NCBI GenBank assembly: GCA_025800365.1 | Contig: JAOXRT010000275.1 | Span: 1 to 59,475, forward strand | Origin: Cellvibrionaceae bacterium | Lineage (GTDB): Bacteria; Pseudomonadota; Gammaproteobacteria; Pseudomonadales; Cellvibrionaceae | Length of the DNA stretch: 59,475 bases | Reading direction: 5' to 3' | Part shown: positions 38,799 to 46,876 of the stretch, piece after piece | Layout of the letters: every line of letters starts with the position of its first letter | Numbering within the stretch: the stretch's first letter is position 1 | Translations under genes and position numbers: made by a program | The notes under the pieces: generated by a model | What the model was told of the DNA's origin: nothing | Databases searched by the model: none | What the model saw: the letters and a program-made list of their open reading frames with translations, nothing else

Positions 38799-39857
38799 TT
38801 AGCCATTGGCCGCCGTAATTATTTTTAGCGACTGCCCGTCTTTTAAATTTTCGGCTCCTCTGACAATAATCTTATCTCCTGCCTCTAGTGCGCCATTAAT
38901 ACTGATTTGATTCCCTTGACCGGCGCCAGGCTCTACTTCGATTCTTTCTGCCTTGCCGTCATTGTTTACACGAAACACATAGACGGCTTGCTCTCTCAGT
39001 ACAAGAGCGTCGCGGGGCACGCTGAGTTGCTGCCGGCTGGCCGCTTGAGCCAGCTCTACAGTGACCGCTTCACCAATCAGCCATTCACTGCCTTGTAATT
39101 TTAAACGCAACTCCATCATACGAGAGCGTTCATCTCCTACGGGAACCGCACCGCGAATTTCCGTGCTGATTTCTTGCTTGTCTCTATGTACAGCCACCAT
39201 GGTGCCGGGCTGGTTAAAACGTGCAACGCGCAAGGGAGCGTTTACACTGATCTCCAGCTGTTTGGTATCCACCAAACGCAATAATGGGCTGCCGACTTGG
39301 GTAAGCTCGCCTAAGTTCATTTCGCGATTAGCAATTACGCCACTGAATGGCGCTACAACTTTGCTGCGCTCGAGTTGATATTGGGCGCGTTCGGCGTTGA
39401 TTTTTGCAATGGCTAGGTCTTGTTGCAAAATACCTATGCGAGATTCTACTTGGTCTAATTCGTTTTTGGCCACGCTATTGTTTTGTAAGAGCTTGCTTAG
39501 GCGTTCCTGCTGACGGCGCTGGTAGCTGAGATCCGCTTTGATTCGTTTGATTTGAGCGTGATCATTACGCAATTGAAGGGTAAGTAGGTGATCGTCGATT
39601 TTAGCAATCGTATCGCCTTTCTCTACGGTATCTCCCACTTCCGCCAGCCATTCCAAGCGGCCACTAATCTCTGCCGAGAGTAGGGCATCTCGTAGGCTAA
39701 TTACCGTACCCGGCAGGCGTGCCAAATTATCGTTTTGGCTTAGGCTAACTTGGGCAGTTTCTACTGCGGTCGCCGGAGCTTGGGCCTGGCTTGCAGCGCT
39801 CAAAAATACAGCGCTTAACGCTAAGCCGGAATAAAGATATGTTTTCAGTTGTTTCAT
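38799..39857 (-). CDS. RND efflux periplasmic adaptor subunit
   Basis: About 352 residues. Signal peptide ~1-26 ending ASQAQA, with no lipobox cysteine, so a soluble periplasmic adaptor. Domain order is that of membrane fusion proteins: barrel-sandwich half (ALLSAEISGRLEWLAEVGDTVEKGDTI), an alpha-hairpin (~95-155, KRIKADLSYQRRQQERLSKL), second half (VVAPFSGVIANREMNLGELTQVGSPLLRLVD) and a beta-barrel. It bridges the inner-membrane pump with an outer-membrane channel. The ATG at 39857 was chosen over GTG 39860. It lies 49 bp downstream of the pump gene; no TolC-like gene is nearby. Confidence 0.93.
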   Translation of the reverse strand: MKQLKTYLYSGLALSAVFLSAASQAQAPATAVETAQVSLSQNDNLARLPGTVISLRDALLSAEISGRLEWLAEVGDTVEKGDTIAKIDDHLLTLQLRNDHAQIKRIKADLSYQRRQQERLSKLLQNNSVAKNELDQVESRIGILQQDLAIAKINAERAQYQLERSKVVAPFSGVIANREMNLGELTQVGSPLLRLVDTKQLEISVNAPLRVARFNQPGTMVAVHRDKQEISTEIRGAVPVGDERSRMMELRLKLQGSEWLIGEAVTVELAQAASRQQLSVPRDALVLREQAVYVFRVNNDGKAERIEVEPGAGQGNQISINGALEAGDKIIVRGAENLKDGQSLKIITAANG

Positions 39858-39906
39858 CACAAGTCTCTCTTGCGCAGCATAATTTGATATGGTGAGTTTC
39901 TATGGT

Positions 39907-42900
39907 TCACAGCTGAGCGCTGGGCTCTGTTACTGTTTTTGTTTCTATGTTTAATGTACCGCTTTGATTTGATTCTATAGCTTCCTGCTTGCGCCCCATT
40001 CTTAAGAAGCAGGGCAACAAGACAAGCGTAAATAAGGTACTGATACACATCCCGCCAACTATAACGGCGGCAAGGCCACGATAAATAACACTGCTAGCGC
40101 CCGGCATTAATAGCAGGGGCAGCATGCCGAATACACTGGTGGCCGTGCTCATAAATATTGGGCGTAGACGAGTCATCAATGCAGAGCGTACTGCCTCATC
40201 TCGGCTCATTCCTTCTCGTTCGGCACTGCGAGTTTGGTGCACCAATAGAATCGCATTATTTACAACTAGGCCGAGCAAGATCACAAAGCCGATCATGGTT
40301 AAAAGATCTAGAGGTTGGAAGGTAAACAGATTGAGTATTTGCAAAGCAAAGATACCTCCAGCCATTGCCAAGGGCATGGCTAGAACAACTAAGAAGCTGT
40401 CTTTAGCTGATCTGAATAGTGCCGCCATTAGTAAGAACAGCACCAGCAATGCAATGGCGAAATTACTGGCCATTGAATTTACAGCACGCTCCAAAGCATT
40501 GGCGCTACCACCGTAAAGAATGCTTGCATCTTCTGGTAGTTCTTGGCGCAGCAAAGGCTCCACGTCGGCTTTGATAACCTCCATAATATGTTCGAGAGAC
40601 ATATCTTCTGGTGGGCGAATATTGATGCTTATAGTGCGACGTCGATCAATACGGCGTAATTGCTGGGGGCCAACTGTTCTATCGACAGTAACCAGTTCAC
40701 CAAGTGGCACGATATTGCCTGCTGGAGTGGCCAAAGGTGTAGTTGCTAAGGCTTCAGGTGAAGTCCATGGCTGGGCGCGAAGAATAATGTCTAAGCGTTT
40801 TTCACCATTAAAATGTTCACCTACATAGAGTCCGTTGCCCATAGAGCGAACAATCTGCGCGATATCGCTACGACGCCAGCCAGTTTCGGCAATTTTTCGA
40901 TCATTGGGGTGTAAGCGTAATTCCGGCTCGGTTTGCTCCAGGCTTGGGTTAACGCGAACATCTTGTATCTTAAGCACTTCACGCAGTTTGCTTTGGCCGA
41001 TCGCGGCGGCTTTCGCCAATGCGGCACGGTCTTTCGATTGCAAATGAATGGCGACGCTGCGATCACCACCAAATCCGCCAAATAGATTTCCTTGCGCCGG
41101 GTAAGCACGAAGATCAGGAAGATCTACGAATATCTCTTCGCGCATGATTTTTTCTAGCGCTTTGACCTGGGATTGGTCTTTAACTCGCGCACCCATAGTG
41201 CCACCAAAGCTGCCAAATGTCAGAATGTAATAGTTCTTCAATGCGGGCTTGCGAGTCCCTTCCATAAAGGGTTTCATACGCTCATCGAGCACCTGAATAT
41301 ATTCTTTAGCGACGGTATCTTTGTTAATACCAGGGGGAAGTCGGAAAAAGGCATCTACCGCATCACGCTTAACCGGTGGCAGATAATCCATTTCTGGAAG
41401 TAAGATATAGCTGGCGGTAACTGGCACACAGATTAAAGTCGCTGCGACAATAACTCTTTTCTTAGTAGAGCTTGTCAGTCTCATGACGGTATTGCTTATT
41501 TTTTCCCACAGCCCAAGGTTGTGATCGTTTAAGCTTAAATCTTTCAGCCAATATTTTGCAGCCAAGGGTAAAATACTAACCGCAATAAACAGCGACATAA
41601 CAACCGCAATGGCGATAGTGATTGCTAGGTCAGAGAAGAGTTGACCTTCAACTTCCTTCATAAACATTACAGGCAAGAAGATGGCAACCGTAGTGGCGGT
41701 CGATGCTAGTAGTGCGCCCCAGACTTGCCCGGCACCTTGCAGAGACGCTTGATCATCGCTAAGGCCTTTTTCTCGCAGGCGCACTATGTTTTCAAGTACA
41801 ACAATGGCGGCATCTAACACCATACCTACAGCGAATGCCAATCCAGCTAGGGAAATAATGTTTAAGCTGCGGCCGGTAAGCTTTAGCATGATAAAGGTCG
41901 CCAGCAAAGAAGTAGGGATGGCGATAGCGACTATCAAAGTGGCTCGTAAGCGGCGTAAAAACCACCACAGAATGCCAACCGCCAGCAAAATGCCCAGTAC
42001 AATATTACTGGTCACTAAGGTAATGGCGCGGTAAATAAAAACACTCGCATCAAACGACTGAACCATTACCAGCCCTTTGCTTTGCAAGCGCTCTTGGTTA
42101 AGCTTTTCAACGGTTTCTTTTACGGTAACGAGTGTTTGTAAAGCATTGGCGCTATTTTCTTTATCGATTCGAATCGAAATGGCGGGGTTGCCATTTTGCG
42201 TATTGTGCAGCAGGGTTTCTTCACGAGTCACTTTAATATCGGCAATGTCGCCGAGCTTAATAGGGCGCCCATCACGCCATTCCAAAACCAGTTCTTTTAG
42301 TTCCCAAGGTTCATAGCGCCCAGTAAAGCGCAGAGTGTATTGGCGGCGGCCGACATCGACAAAGCCGCCGCTGACATCATTGGCGCGGCCAAGTCTTGCT
42401 GCGGCGGTACTTAATGGAATACCAAGTTCAGCGGCTCGATATGGATCAAAGGAAATCACCAATTCTTCTGGGCTTGCCGATGAGTCTTGTGCGGTAACGC
42501 GAGCCACACCCGGAACTGCTTCAATTGCTGGGCGGATCACATCTTCAGCGAAAGATTGATAATCGTGAATATTGCCTTTGGTACCCGGAAGTTGCTGTAA
42601 AAAGAAATAGGTCAGAGCGGGGGTGTCGCCACCACGTCCGCGACCTAAGGTTACAACGGGTTGGGAGGCGTCTCTAGGCAGTGGGTCTAAACGGTTCATG
42701 CGCGCGATTACTTCCATTAAGCTGCGCTGCATATCGGTTTCTAAACCAAACTCCATTTCAATAAAGGCGTTACCTTTGTTGGCGAATGCCTGCATGCTTT
42801 TCATGCCAGGTAAACCGCGTAACACCGATTCGATTGGCTCGACGATTTCCGATTCCACTTCTCGTGGTGATGCTGCGCGCCAACTGGTTTGCACAGTAAT

Positions 42901-43032
42901 GGCTGGGTTTTGAATGTCTGGAAATAATTGCACCGGCAGCTTGCTTAGACTGTAAAGACCAAACAATAAAATCATGGCCAAAATGACGAGTACTGCTGCA
43001 GGGTTTTTTAAGGCACTGGATGTCAGCTTCAC
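39907..43032 (-). CDS. RND efflux pump permease (HAE1 family)
   Basis: Proton-driven inner-membrane pump of ~1041 residues with twelve membrane helices and two large periplasmic loops. Typical segments: KLPVQLFPDIQNPAITVQTSWRAASPREVESEIVEPIE, the TM4 region LAGLAFAVGMVLDAAIVVLENI with the proton-relay aspartates, and LMTRLRPIFMSTATSVFGMLPLLL near the end. I chose GTG 43032, with GGAG six bases upstream, over a TTG 45 bp earlier. The gene precedes the adaptor, the reverse of the common order. The MdtB/AcrB-like family includes drug and metabolite exporters; the substrate is not evident. Confidence 0.94.
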   Translation of the reverse strand: MKLTSSALKNPAAVLVILAMILLFGLYSLSKLPVQLFPDIQNPAITVQTSWRAASPREVESEIVEPIESVLRGLPGMKSMQAFANKGNAFIEMEFGLETDMQRSLMEVIARMNRLDPLPRDASQPVVTLGRGRGGDTPALTYFFLQQLPGTKGNIHDYQSFAEDVIRPAIEAVPGVARVTAQDSSASPEELVISFDPYRAAELGIPLSTAAARLGRANDVSGGFVDVGRRQYTLRFTGRYEPWELKELVLEWRDGRPIKLGDIADIKVTREETLLHNTQNGNPAISIRIDKENSANALQTLVTVKETVEKLNQERLQSKGLVMVQSFDASVFIYRAITLVTSNIVLGILLAVGILWWFLRRLRATLIVAIAIPTSLLATFIMLKLTGRSLNIISLAGLAFAVGMVLDAAIVVLENIVRLREKGLSDDQASLQGAGQVWGALLASTATTVAIFLPVMFMKEVEGQLFSDLAITIAIAVVMSLFIAVSILPLAAKYWLKDLSLNDHNLGLWEKISNTVMRLTSSTKKRVIVAATLICVPVTASYILLPEMDYLPPVKRDAVDAFFRLPPGINKDTVAKEYIQVLDERMKPFMEGTRKPALKNYYILTFGSFGGTMGARVKDQSQVKALEKIMREEIFVDLPDLRAYPAQGNLFGGFGGDRSVAIHLQSKDRAALAKAAAIGQSKLREVLKIQDVRVNPSLEQTEPELRLHPNDRKIAETGWRRSDIAQIVRSMGNGLYVGEHFNGEKRLDIILRAQPWTSPEALATTPLATPAGNIVPLGELVTVDRTVGPQQLRRIDRRRTISINIRPPEDMSLEHIMEVIKADVEPLLRQELPEDASILYGGSANALERAVNSMASNFAIALLVLFLLMAALFRSAKDSFLVVLAMPLAMAGGIFALQILNLFTFQPLDLLTMIGFVILLGLVVNNAILLVHQTRSAEREGMSRDEAVRSALMTRLRPIFMSTATSVFGMLPLLLMPGASSVIYRGLAAVIVGGMCISTLFTLVLLPCFLRMGRKQEAIESNQSGTLNIETKTVTEPSAQL

Positions 43033-43259
43033 GAGCTTCTCCGAATTTTTACTCTTGCGATAGTCTAACTTTAGCAATACAGCTCGCTAGAATTAAGGTG
43101 GTATAGCCAGTCCGGTTGGGGCTTGCGTTAACTGGAAAGAATCTATTTTTTACGGTGTTTTAGCTGAGACGAAATGAGTGTGCCAAACGTTAGAATTATT
43201 TTCTTAATGAGTGCTGGCGTTACGCGCAATATGATGTACAGCAAAGCTGTAGATAAGAC

Positions 43260-43283
43260 AAAAAAATGGCGCCATAGGCGCCA
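43260..43283 (-). terminator. Rho-independent terminator of the kinase-LytTR operon
   Basis: Minus strand TGGCGCC-TAT-GGCGCCA followed by T7. It separates the two-component operon from the RND pump, which therefore needs its own promoter. Confidence 0.92.
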
Positions 43284-43316
43284 GAAGTGATTTACATTGT
43301 GGGGTATTCTTTTTGC

Positions 43317-44114
43317 TTAGTTGCCAAACAGCTGTTTGATTTTATCTCGATAGCTGCGGCTAACTTTTAGCTGGCTATCATTTTCTAGGCTCAGCATATA
43401 CTCGCCATTATTCAGTGTCTGGGCACTTTTAATACAGCGTGCATTTACGATTGTGGAGCGGTGAATGCGCAGGAAAACATCTGGGTTTAGCAGGGTTTGC
43501 AAATCCTTCATAGTTTTGCGCATGATATGGGTATTGCCGCCAGCGTGGACACACATATAATCGCCGGCAGCGTCGATCCATTCGATATCGGAAGTTTTAA
43601 CCCTCTGAATCTCACTACCGTCTTTAATATTGATAGTGTCTGGGTAGGTATTGCCATTACTTTCGATAAGAGCGTCAACATCATTGCTGCCAGTGTATTC
43701 CATCAGCAGTTTCATGAGTTTTTCTTTGCTGTCAGCATTTTGCTGTTGCTCAATGTGTTTTTGTGCACGCTCTATTGCTTCTTTAAGACGCTCATCGTCG
43801 ATGGGTTTAAGAACATAGTCGACAGCATGCACTTTAAAAGCATCGATGGCGTATTGATCAAAAGCCGTTACAAATATGATCAACGGTAAATTATCGCCCT
43901 GTAAGCGTGAGACTACATCAAAGCCACTCATCCCTGGCATTTGAATATCTAGGAATACTACATCGGGTTGTAAGGCCGAGATCGCAGAAATGGCCTCTTC
44001 GCCATTACTGCACTGAGCCTTAACTTCAATGTCAGACAGTTCCTCAAGGCGCAGTTGTAGTCCGCGGCGAGCCAGTTGCTCGTCATCGACAATAATGGCG
44101 CTGAGTTTGCTCAT
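43317..44114 (-). CDS. LytTR-type response regulator (AlgR-like)
   Basis: A 265-residue two-component regulator. Receiver domain ~3-120 with phospho-acceptor D56 (VVFLDIQMPGMSGFD) and LKPIDDERL; LytTR DNA-binding domain ~160-262 (INIKDGSEIQRVKTSDIEWID, VFLRIHRSTIVNARCI). I chose ATG 44114 because AGGAAG lies at the right distance; the earlier in-frame start adds eight residues. It starts 29 bp after the kinase gene. The pair resembles Pseudomonas AlgZ-AlgR; the target genes here are unknown. Confidence 0.93.
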   Translation of the reverse strand: MSKLSAIIVDDEQLARRGLQLRLEELSDIEVKAQCSNGEEAISAISALQPDVVFLDIQMPGMSGFDVVSRLQGDNLPLIIFVTAFDQYAIDAFKVHAVDYVLKPIDDERLKEAIERAQKHIEQQQNADSKEKLMKLLMEYTGSNDVDALIESNGNTYPDTINIKDGSEIQRVKTSDIEWIDAAGDYMCVHAGGNTHIMRKTMKDLQTLLNPDVFLRIHRSTIVNARCIKSAQTLNNGEYMLSLENDSQLKVSRSYRDKIKQLFGN

Positions 44115-44143
44115 ATTTTCTTCCTTTTGAATCTGCATGGTGC

Positions 44144-45253
44144 TTAGGCCTTTGCTTTATCGGCACGTTCCAGTGGAATTCTAATATTAATCGTTAATCC
44201 GTGCGGATCAGTATGGCTCAATCTGAAAGATTGCTCACTGCCATAAAGCTCTTGTAAACGTTCACGGCAATTGCCTAAGCCGACGCCACTGCTACTGCGG
44301 CTCTGGGGGTTGTGTAAGCTGTCTATACCTGGGCCGTCGTCAATTACGGCGAGCAATAAGTCATTGCCAAAGGTTTTGGCTTCGATGGCGATGGTACCGC
44401 CATTCACCGCTTGCGCAATGGCATATTTAATCGCGTTTTCCACCAATGGCTGTAGTAGCAAGCTTGGCATCAAGGCTGTTTTGGCATCGCTATCAATATC
44501 AAATTTCAGCTTGAGCCGCTCATCAAAGCGAACTTTTTCAATATCCAGATACAAGCGCAGTGCTTCAACTTCCTCATCAACGGTGACCTTTTGCATGGGG
44601 TCATTATCTAAGGAGTAGCGTAAAAATCGGCTTAAGCGGGTAACCATGGTGTTGGCCAGCTGAGTATCTTTATCCAAGATCAACGTAGAAATGGCATTGA
44701 GCGTGTTAAACAGAAAATGCGGGTTAAGCTGGTAGCGCAACATTTTAAGTTGGGCTTCATGTGCCATAGACAATGCTTTCAAACCGCGCTGACGTTCTTC
44801 CTGCAGCAGCATGTAGTATTTAATGCCGAAGTAGAGACCACTCCATACCAGAATTACCCAGCTGGCGGTGGTGGCACCGTCAAAGTAAGCCATAAGCTTT
44901 TCGATGCCATCATAGTCCTCGTATTTGGGCTTGCGGCGCTCTGGGAACATGTTGTAGAACACCCAGCTACGAGAGGCCATCCAAACGCAGCCGGCAAGAT
45001 AGGACGCAAACACCACTGCTACTAGGCGGCGGATTGCGCTCATTTCCCACATATAGCGGTAGAGTGCACGCAGTGGCAGTGTGAGTACCATGCCAATAGT
45101 ACTGACCACGGGTAAGTAGATTAAATAATCGTTGGGCAGCTTGCCCCAGAACAATACGCCCAAATAGAAAGAGACCCCCCATGCTGTCCAGCCAGCAAAT
45201 TGTAGGGCCCAAAATAAGTAGCGCTTGTCTTGTAAGAGTTTTGTAAGTTTCAT
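44144..45253 (-). CDS. LytS/AlgZ-type membrane histidine kinase
   Basis: A 369-residue sensor from ATG 45253. Four membrane helices (~12-34, 45-65, 77-97, 127-148) form a small membrane sensor. The phospho-acceptor is H179 in LRYQLNPHFLFNTLNAIS, the His_kinase (PF06580) signature. The ATPase has LLQPLVENAIKYAIAQ (N box), VIDDGPGI and SGVGLGNCRERLQELYG. A longer frame beginning at 45430 would put 59 extra hydrophilic residues before the first helix and is less likely. Operon with the LytTR regulator. Confidence 0.92.
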   Translation of the reverse strand: MKLTKLLQDKRYLFWALQFAGWTAWGVSFYLGVLFWGKLPNDYLIYLPVVSTIGMVLTLPLRALYRYMWEMSAIRRLVAVVFASYLAGCVWMASRSWVFYNMFPERRKPKYEDYDGIEKLMAYFDGATTASWVILVWSGLYFGIKYYMLLQEERQRGLKALSMAHEAQLKMLRYQLNPHFLFNTLNAISTLILDKDTQLANTMVTRLSRFLRYSLDNDPMQKVTVDEEVEALRLYLDIEKVRFDERLKLKFDIDSDAKTALMPSLLLQPLVENAIKYAIAQAVNGGTIAIEAKTFGNDLLLAVIDDGPGIDSLHNPQSRSSSGVGLGNCRERLQELYGSEQSFRLSHTDPHGLTINIRIPLERADKAKA

Positions 45254-45477
45254 GGTCTTATTATAACGGCCTGTAACAAGGGCAGGCCTTTCTTTATCGT
45301 GGCTTTTGCTCAATTGGGCGCTAAAATAGGCAGGTGGCTCTAGGCGCCGCAGGGCTTGATTAATTTTACCTGTAAAGTAATGGGTTTTTTCAATGGGGCT
45401 TGATAAGCTATCGCTTAGAGTAAATAACAAGTACTACAACAAAGTTAATGAGTGATCTCATATAAGGCATCAAGTGT

Positions 45478-45963
45478 ATGAATTGTGAACAGGATCTGGG
45501 CGCAGCAATGAAAGCGGGAATGCGCCGCCTGGCCTCTGGTGTAGCGGTAGTGACCTGTCGTGACCAGGAAAATGGTCGCCAAGCGATGACAGCCTCTTCA
45601 GTAACCTCGGTTTCAGATAGCCCGGCCTCACTGCTAGTGTGCGTCAATAAAGCAACCACCATGGCGGCTTCTTTAAAGCCCGGGGTGCCATTTGCGGTCA
45701 ATATTCTAAGTGCCGACCAGCAAGACATTTCCAATGCCTGTGCGGGCGGTGAGCAAGGGGAAGGGCGCTTCGCTGTTGGCCAATGGCAGGAGAATGCCGA
45801 TCAGGTTCCATTGCTGAAAGGCTCCCAGGTGAGCTTTAGCTGTAAGGTGGATCAAGTTCATTCTTACGGTACCCATGATATCGTGATCGGCCAAATCGAG
45901 TCAGTTTGCTTGGATAATGAGCAATTTGCCCCCTTAATCTACGGTGATGGCGGTTATTTATAA
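45478..45963 (+). CDS. Flavin reductase family protein
   Basis: A 161-residue flavin-binding split-barrel protein, related to the NAD(P)H:flavin reductases that supply reduced flavin to two-component monooxygenases (HpaC-like). Core motifs are GMRRLASGVAVVTC, AMTASSVTSVSDSPASLLVCVNKA, PFAVNILSADQQDISNACAGG and GTHDIVIGQIESVC. No monooxygenase gene is adjacent. It is divergent from the kinase gene and directly upstream of the tRNA promoter. A role in anti-oxidant flavin reduction cannot be excluded. Confidence 0.9.
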   Translation: MNCEQDLGAAMKAGMRRLASGVAVVTCRDQENGRQAMTASSVTSVSDSPASLLVCVNKATTMAASLKPGVPFAVNILSADQQDISNACAGGEQGEGRFAVGQWQENADQVPLLKGSQVSFSCKVDQVHSYGTHDIVIGQIESVCLDNEQFAPLIYGDGGYL

Positions 45964-46000
45964 GCCCAGCTCACTATCGTAAAAAATTCTATAAAAATCC

Positions 46001-46028
46001 TTGACTTAGAAAAGCGATTCGGTAGAAT
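46001..46028 (+). promoter_or_regulatory. Sigma-70 promoter of the tRNA genes
   Basis: TTGACT (46001-46006), 16-nt spacer, TAGAAT (46023-46028), then a GC-rich discriminator GCGCAG typical of stringently controlled stable-RNA promoters. It lies 18 bp before tRNA-Val. Confidence 0.8.
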
Positions 46029-46046
46029 GCGCAGCTCTTCTGAAGG

Positions 46047-46122
46047 GGGTGGTTAGCTCAGCTGGGAGAGCATCGCCCTTACAAGGCGAGGGTCACAGGT
46101 TCGATCCCTGTACCACCCACCA
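46047..46122 (+). tRNA. tRNA-Val (anticodon TAC)
   Basis: 76-nt cloverleaf with acceptor GGGTGGT / ACCACCC, D-arm TAGCTCAGCTGGGAGAGC, anticodon loop CTTACAA on a TCGCC/GGCGA stem, T-arm CAGGTTCGATCCCTG and an encoded CCA. Reads GUA/GUG valine codons. First gene of a two-tRNA transcript. Confidence 0.97.
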
Positions 46123-46167
46123 AGTTTAAGCGCGTGAACTTAAGCTTGGCTCCAAAGAAGATATCGC

Positions 46168-46244
46168 GGACCGGTAGTTCAGTTGGTTAGAATACCGGCC
46201 TGTCACGCCGGGGGTCGCGGGTTCGAGTCCCGTCCGGTCCGCCA
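46168..46244 (+). tRNA. tRNA-Asp (anticodon GTC)
   Basis: 77-nt cloverleaf with acceptor GGACCGG / CCGGTCC, anticodon loop CTGTCAC with GTC, T-arm CGGGTTCGAGTCCCG, discriminator G and encoded CCA. The last 19 nt (46226-46244) are duplicated 233 bp downstream. Confidence 0.97.
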
Positions 46245-46300
46245 CTATTCCAAAAAGGCTGCAAGCAATTGCAGCCTTTTTTATTGCCTGAAAGAAAGCA
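46226..46300 (+). repeat. Direct repeat copy 1: tRNA-Asp 3' end plus terminator
   Basis: 75 nt beginning exactly at the last 19 nt of tRNA-Asp and running through the terminator to GAAAGAAAGCA. Copy 2 is at 46459-46533. The copies differ at a few positions, chiefly CTATTCC/CTAATCC and the bases after the T-run. Confidence 0.9.
46252..46282 (+). terminator. Rho-independent terminator of the tRNA transcript
   Basis: Stem AAAAAGGCTGCAA / TTGCAGCCTTTTT around a GCAA tetraloop, followed by T residues; seven nt after the tRNA-Asp CCA. Confidence 0.92.
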
Positions 46301-46516
46301 TGGGGACCGGATGGGCGAGACCCGCGTATCGGGTTCGACAGAATCGCTTGGAGCGATTTTGGATTGCGACGTAAGGAGCAACGACGTGCAGGAAGCACTA
46401 ATGCAGCGATAGCAGGAGCGCTAGCTGCCCGAAGGGGCATTTGAAGGAGCAAATGATCAGTCCCGTCCGGTCCGCCACTAATCCAAAAAGGCTGCAAGCA
46501 ATTGCAGCCTTTTTTT
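46301..46516 (+). ncRNA. Candidate structured RNA: hairpin array with GGA loops between tRNA-derived repeats
   Basis: Successive hairpins on the plus strand: 46320-46334 (loop CGTAT), 46342-46358 (6-bp stem, loop TTGGA), 46364-46381 (TTGC/GCAA, loop with AAGGA), 46386-46398 (GTGC-AGGAA-GCAC), 46403-46428 (GCAGC/GCTGC outer and TAGC/GCTA inner stem, loop AGGAGC), 46427-46438 (GCCC-GAAG-GGGC), 46438-46455 (CATTTG-AAGGAG-CAAATG), then the tRNA-Asp 3' copy and a second terminator (46485-46516). Five of seven loops carry GGA, the recognition core of CsrA/RsmA. No separate promoter is evident, so it may arise by read-through from the tRNA transcript. It is non-coding by appearance; the function is inferred from fold and motif only. 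Confidence 0.45.
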
Positions 46517-46533
46517 GTGCATGAAAGAAAGTA
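46459..46533 (+). repeat. Direct repeat copy 2: truncated tRNA-Asp 3' end plus terminator
   Basis: Contains the 19-nt tRNA-Asp 3' end (46459-46477), the near-identical terminator stem-loop with the same GCAA loop (46485-46516) and the following GAAAGAAAGTA. Offset from copy 1 is 233 bp. Not a functional tRNA. Confidence 0.9.
46485..46516 (+). terminator. Duplicated rho-independent terminator
   Basis: Same 13-bp stem and GCAA loop as at 46252, followed by T7. Would end any transcript reading through the first terminator. Confidence 0.88.
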
Positions 46534-46547
46534 CCTGCTGCGGGTCA

Positions 46548-46596
46548 GTGCCAAATGGGGTCAGAACCCAAGGGTTCTGCCCCCTAGTACAGGCAC
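46548..46596. repeat. REP-like imperfect palindrome
   Basis: Nested inverted repeat: outer GTGCC (46548-46552) with GGCAC (46592-46596); inner GGGGTCAGAACCC with GGGTTCTGCCCC, one T bulged, AAG-containing loop. The GGGGTCAGA core resembles repeats associated with REP-associated tyrosine transposases in gammaproteobacteria, though no transposase is in the window. Immediately downstream of the tRNA repeat element. Confidence 0.5.
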
Positions 46597-46783
46597 CATC
46601 TCGGTGGTATGGCCATGTTTTAGCGCAGCCTTTTCCTATCCGATTTTTAAGCTGCTTGATTCAATAGCTCTGCCACTCAACTTAGAACAAAAAACTTCCA
46701 CTCAGTAACGAAACTGCAATAAAAACTTAACTTGCTTGCCATATCGACCATCTAATCTGTATGGGTAAAACATTTATTTGGTG

Positions 46784-46876
46784 ATGAAAATGCAAGATTA
46801 TCTAGAAGAGTTATTGGAGCTTTTGCTCGGTGACGAATATGAGGACGATGAAGTCGATGACTTCTGTGAGTTTTAG
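46784..46876 (+). CDS. Possible very short acidic peptide (30 residues)
   Basis: ATG 46784 opens a 30-codon frame, MKMQDYLEELLELLLGDEYE followed by DDEVDDFCEF and TAG. It is strongly acidic with an amphipathic leucine-rich start and one cysteine. A weak GGTG precedes the ATG. It lies alone in the ~560-bp gap between the REP-like palindrome and the ECF sigma gene. Coding status uncertain; the rest of that gap shows nothing else recognisable. Confidence 0.3.
   Translation: MKMQDYLEELLELLLGDEYEDDEVDDFCEF

Noticed and set aside
45254-45430. Longer histidine kinase starting at 45430
   Set aside because: The added 59 residues are hydrophilic and unlike the family start; they would occupy the promoter region shared with the flavin reductase gene.
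46226-46533. CRISPR array or large genomic island at tRNA-Asp
   Set aside because: Only two repeat copies with a 233-bp unit, no spacers of regular size, and no integrase or cargo genes.
46126-46554. 142-codon minus-strand frame across tRNA-Asp and the repeat element (contains RTGLEPATPGVTGRYS)
   Set aside because: It is the antisense of the tRNA genes; this peptide pattern is a familiar spurious annotation arising from tRNA complements.
46183-46708. Short plus-strand frames within and after the tRNA repeats (46183-46374, 46502-46708)
   Set aside because: They run through tRNA, terminators and the hairpin array, with no ribosome site and low-complexity translations.
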